From: Loki-b32 sp964493385 | GTDB lineage: Archaea > Asgardarchaeota > Lokiarchaeia > Sigyniarchaeales > SOKP01 | Assembly: GCA_964493385.1 (NCBI GenBank) | Contig: CAZBNW010000025.1 | Coordinates: 1-27,433 of the forward strand | Reading direction: 5' to 3' | DNA: 27,433 bases | Shown: in pieces, positions 24,608 through 27,433 of the stretch | How the letters are laid out: every line of letters starts with the position of its first letter | Numbering within the stretch: the stretch's first letter is position 1 | The notes under the pieces: generated by a model | What the model saw: only the letters and a program-made list of their open reading frames with translations | Told to the model about the DNA's origin: nothing | The model's database searches: none | Position numbers and translations under genes: made by a program

Positions 24608-26356
24608 ATGTCTACTCAAGAAGGAAATCGGAATAATCCATACACTTTTGATGATTATTTATTTGTTAGAGATCAGTATAATTATTATAAAGACGATGAG
24701 TTTTTACAAGTTCTCGTAAAAAAATATGTCCCTGAAGATGAATATGAAAAAATCGATAGAGATCTCCGTGCTTTATCTGATTATGTCTCTTTTAGATTTC
24801 GAAATCTTGCTGATAAAGCAAATGAACTTGAAAACAGAATAAAGATCACAAAAGTCAAACATTATGATGCACATAATCATCGAATTGATCGTATAGAAAG
24901 ATGTTTAGAAACTGAAATTTTAGAACGAGAAGTATTTAGCCTTGGACTTTTCGATCCAACAAGAAATACGCCATGGAGTAGATTTATTAAAATGTTTTTG
25001 TTATATGAGAATGGAGAAGCAGGTGTAATGTGTCCTGTAGCATGTTCTCACGGAGCCGTTGAACTTATGCAAAAATATGAAGATACATTGAGCCTTGAAG
25101 CGAAAGAGATTCTCCATAATATTAGGGATGGAAAAAAAGGAGAATATGCAAGAGGAGCACAATTTGTAACTGAGATTCAAGGTGGAAGTGATGTTCCTGC
25201 CAATCTTGTTGAGGCTATTTTCGAAAAGGAAGAAGGTCCAGATGGAATTTCGAATTGTTGGAGGTTATATGGACAAAAATTCTTCTGTTCTGCAATGCAC
25301 GCAGATTATGCTGTTGTTACAGCAAAACCAAAAGGAGTCCCATCATCAACTAAAATTGCTGCGTTTGCAGTGCCCTCTTGGCTCCCTGGAAATAAAGAAA
25401 AGGAAATAAGAAATTCGTTTACTATAGATCGGTTAAAACAAAAATTGGGTACAGCAGAATTACCTACGGCTGAAATTACCTATAATGGGGCTGTAGCATA
25501 CCCTATTGGCCCTCTTGAAAAAGGATTAGCAAATATCGTAGGTATTGTACTTTCATTATCTAGACTTCATGTAGCTTTTGGTATGGCTGCTGGTGCTTTA
25601 CGAGTTGCAAGAGAAGCAGTATTATTTTCACAATTTAGGACTGCTTTTGGAGTTCCCATTTCCTCATTTCCATTAATGATTAACCAGATAAATGATTTAG
25701 ATCATTTCTCCAAAAGAACCGCTGCTGGAACATTCAAAATGTATTCAGAATATATTAATTTTGGAGAAGAACTGATAAGTGGAATAAGAGAATTAGAAAA
25801 GATTGATAATATCGAGGAACGTAAGCGCCGCTTCAGATTACGTGAATTGGTAATGCTGCAAAAAATTGTAGTAGCTGATGAAGCTCCAGCAATGATACGT
25901 AAAGCTATTTCTTTTTTTGGTGGTCATGGAATAATGGAAGATTTCTTATCTTTTCCTCGTCTTCACCGAGATTCTTTAATTATGGAACTTTGGGAAGGCC
26001 CACGGAATGTCCTTTTAACACAAATACATCGAGACCTTCAAAGAGTAAAAGATTGGTATTCTACTGATGAATTTTGCCGGGATTTACTTAAAGGAGCAAA
26101 TTCAGATCTTATTGAAAAATATGTATCAAAATTCACCAGAATAATGTCTCATGATAGTCTTCTTAGAAATGATGAGGTAACTTTGGCAATTTGCCGAGAT
26201 TGGGAAGAATTTTCTAATAAACTTTTTATTGCTTATGAAGAAATTGCACTCAGGGAACTTAATTATGAGGGTAAACCTCTAAAATTGTCGAAATTACTAC
26301 GTGAATTTAAAAAAAGAGAATCCCCAAAAATACAAGTAGAAATGGTAGATCAATGA
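24608..26356 (+). CDS. Acyl-CoA dehydrogenase, AidB-like subfamily
   Basis: FAD enzyme of the acyl-CoA dehydrogenase superfamily. ATG 24608 (MSTQEGNRNNPY) is preferred over an in-frame GTG at 24599; this gives 582 residues, longer than typical members (about 380) and close to the 540-600 of AidB-type proteins. AidB-like features, numbered from 24608: CPVACSHGAVELM, TEIQGGSDVPAN at 188-199 in the FAD/substrate region, RLKQKLGTAELPTAEI, the helical domain with SRLHVAFGMAAGALRVA, GGHGIMEDFLSFPRLHRD, and WEGPRNV with Glu463 at the position of the usual catalytic base of the superfamily. The first 100 residues are a family-specific helical region. AidB itself is known from alkylation stress; in an archaeon with other acyl-CoA genes nearby, true acyl-CoA oxidation is at least as likely. 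Transcribed alone. Confidence 0.9.
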   Translation: MSTQEGNRNNPYTFDDYLFVRDQYNYYKDDEFLQVLVKKYVPEDEYEKIDRDLRALSDYVSFRFRNLADKANELENRIKITKVKHYDAHNHRIDRIERCLETEILEREVFSLGLFDPTRNTPWSRFIKMFLLYENGEAGVMCPVACSHGAVELMQKYEDTLSLEAKEILHNIRDGKKGEYARGAQFVTEIQGGSDVPANLVEAIFEKEEGPDGISNCWRLYGQKFFCSAMHADYAVVTAKPKGVPSSTKIAAFAVPSWLPGNKEKEIRNSFTIDRLKQKLGTAELPTAEITYNGAVAYPIGPLEKGLANIVGIVLSLSRLHVAFGMAAGALRVAREAVLFSQFRTAFGVPISSFPLMINQINDLDHFSKRTAAGTFKMYSEYINFGEELISGIRELEKIDNIEERKRRFRLRELVMLQKIVVADEAPAMIRKAISFFGGHGIMEDFLSFPRLHRDSLIMELWEGPRNVLLTQIHRDLQRVKDWYSTDEFCRDLLKGANSDLIEKYVSKFTRIMSHDSLLRNDEVTLAICRDWEEFSNKLFIAYEEIALRELNYEGKPLKLSKLLREFKKRESPKIQVEMVDQ

Positions 26357-26395
26357 TAAGCAAAGATACAGAAGTAAAAAATTAAAACGAATAAC

Positions 26396-26404
26396 TTTTT
26401 TTTT
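26396..26404 (+). terminator. T9 terminator after the acyl-CoA dehydrogenase gene
   Basis: Nine T in a row lie about 40 bp after the stop codon, in the gap before the converging gene at 26446. This fits an archaeal U-run terminator. Confidence 0.48.
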
Positions 26405-26445
26405 AAATTACTGCTTTCATGAATAAAATTATTAATTTTATATGG

Positions 26446-27345
26446 TTAATTAATTTGGTCAAATTTTTTTATGATATCCCTAAGGTATTGTCTTAAATGT
26501 TTAAATGGCCTTAAATCTCCTGAAAATTCCCCTTGAAACGCAACATCTAAAGACATTTTTTTTTTTAATTGTTTAAAAATTTCTTTGATTTTATAAAAAT
26601 TACCAGAAGCAATGAAATCTAATGAGTATTCATTAATATTTCCAAAAAAAATAATCTTTTTACCATCATTCTTTTCAGAGTCATTAATATGTATTTCTTT
26701 AATTTTCGTTTTAGCGCGGATTTGGGTGTTCATAGATATTGTTGCTAATTTAGCAGAAAGATCTGAGCTAAATAATTCAATATTCTCATTGGTTCTTTCT
26801 CTTTCTAAATTTCTCAGTAGATTTTTATCATACAATTGAGATATAATTGGTAATCCTTGAGCAGAAATACCAGCATACAATATTGCATTTTGTCCATTGT
26901 TATTCATTTTCTCATAGATTATTTCTTCTTCTAATGGTTCAAAATATTTGTCTTTTAAATAATCTATTATTAAATTAATCACTTGCTTAAATGTAGGTTC
27001 TTCTGAAACAAACTGTAATCTAGCAAGATCTTTATATTGGATATTAACTTGTTTACTGAATTCTTTTAACATTTTAAAAGCTTCTTGGGATCCAACATTA
27101 AAATTACCAACACTACAAAAGAATAAATTCTGACCGGCGTTTGTAACCATATGCTCAACAATAATCCTTTCTTTTCCTTTTTTTTTATTCTTTAAACAAA
27201 TCTTTTTCAAACGCCAAGTATTTTTCGGGTTTATACTTCTCAGTAGCTTCTCAACAAATAAAACTATCTCAAAAGCATTATACTTTTTTTCATCTGAACA
27301 ATATAGAATTTTATCTTCTAAAATAATAGTAAAACCCGAGATCAT
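26446..27345 (-). CDS. Hypothetical protein with two longin/roadblock-like lobes (tentative)
   Basis: 299 residues with no recognised catalytic motif. Residues 1-110 read like a profilin-fold longin/roadblock unit: strand MISGFTIILEDKILYCSD, helix FEIVLFVEKLLRSI, strands IIVEHMVT and NLFFCSVGNF, then helix AFKMLKEFSKQV. Residues about 150-265 repeat the pattern: ILYAGISAQGLPIISQLYD, helix LFSSDLSAKLATIS, strands IKEIHIND, KIIFFGNI and SLDFIASG, then helix KIKEIFKQLKKKM. A helical linker (about 115-150) joins them. Asgard genomes hold many longin and roadblock proteins thought to work with small GTPases, but no GTPase gene is in this window. The fold call is by eye and could be wrong. No signal peptide or TM helix. 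27346-27433 holds only A/T-rich sequence, probably its promoter. Confidence 0.6.
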   Translation of the reverse strand: MISGFTIILEDKILYCSDEKKYNAFEIVLFVEKLLRSINPKNTWRLKKICLKNKKKGKERIIVEHMVTNAGQNLFFCSVGNFNVGSQEAFKMLKEFSKQVNIQYKDLARLQFVSEEPTFKQVINLIIDYLKDKYFEPLEEEIIYEKMNNNGQNAILYAGISAQGLPIISQLYDKNLLRNLERERTNENIELFSSDLSAKLATISMNTQIRAKTKIKEIHINDSEKNDGKKIIFFGNINEYSLDFIASGNFYKIKEIFKQLKKKMSLDVAFQGEFSGDLRPFKHLRQYLRDIIKKFDQIN

Positions 27346-27433
27346 AGAAAAAACTTTAAGAAGTCAAAAAGTTAATTAATTAGATTTTATTATTGAAAAA
27401 ATTATCTAATATATTAATTTTTTTTGATTTAAG

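Noticed and set aside
1..27433. CRISPR array, insertion sequence, integrase or prophage genes
   Set aside because: No regularly spaced repeats, transposase or integrase motifs, or terminal inverted repeats were seen on either strand.

Overview
This window looks like chromosomal DNA of an archaeon, most likely an Asgard (Lokiarchaeia-like) lineage. The archaeal assignment rests on the archaeal-type ribosomal pair uS15 and eS1 (S3Ae), an archaeal TFS-like zinc ribbon, A/T-rich BRE/TATA-like promoter elements and U-run terminators. The Asgard placement is inference. It rests on the very A/T-rich DNA, an RNase III with a dsRNA-binding-like tail (rare in archaea), SCP2-like and longin/roadblock-like proteins, abundant acyl-CoA genes, and very large secreted proteins rich in N-glycosylation sequons.

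Layout. 1-3575 holds lipid and acyl-CoA functions: the 3' part of an AMP-forming acyl-CoA ligase (+), an ADP-forming acyl-CoA synthetase alpha-type protein (-) and a glycerophosphodiester phosphodiesterase (-). 3576-6017 holds small genes: a single-zinc-ribbon TFS-like protein, an SCP2-like lipid carrier, a helical protein of unknown function, and an RNase III that starts 58 bp from the helical protein on the opposite strand. 6226-21667 is a 15.4-kb co-directional cluster with short spacers: an ABC ATPase with added N- and C-terminal segments, a 10-TM double FtsX permease, a 1315-residue membrane-anchored ectoprotein, a subtilisin-like protease tethered to the membrane with cytosolic zinc ribbons, and a second FtsX permease that is a colinear paralogue of the first. 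The protease gene is interrupted by a 100-N assembly gap (17453-17552). 21840-27345 holds a 4-TM protein, an ITPase (-), the uS15-eS1 operon, an AidB-like acyl-CoA dehydrogenase and a two-lobed longin/roadblock-like protein (-).

How the genes may work together. The 6226-21667 cluster is the most interesting part. MacB/LolCDE/FtsEX-type (type VII) ABC systems use ATP to move extracytoplasmic domains instead of passing a substrate through a channel. Here the ATPase and two such permeases are encoded with a surface subtilase and a second anchored ectoprotein. This suggests an ATP-driven surface complex that controls extracellular proteolysis or processes surface proteins. That function is inferred from gene order and domains. 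The acyl-CoA genes at both ends fit fatty-acid or branched-chain acyl metabolism, but they are not in one operon.

No tRNA, rRNA, CRISPR array, insertion sequence or integrase was seen.
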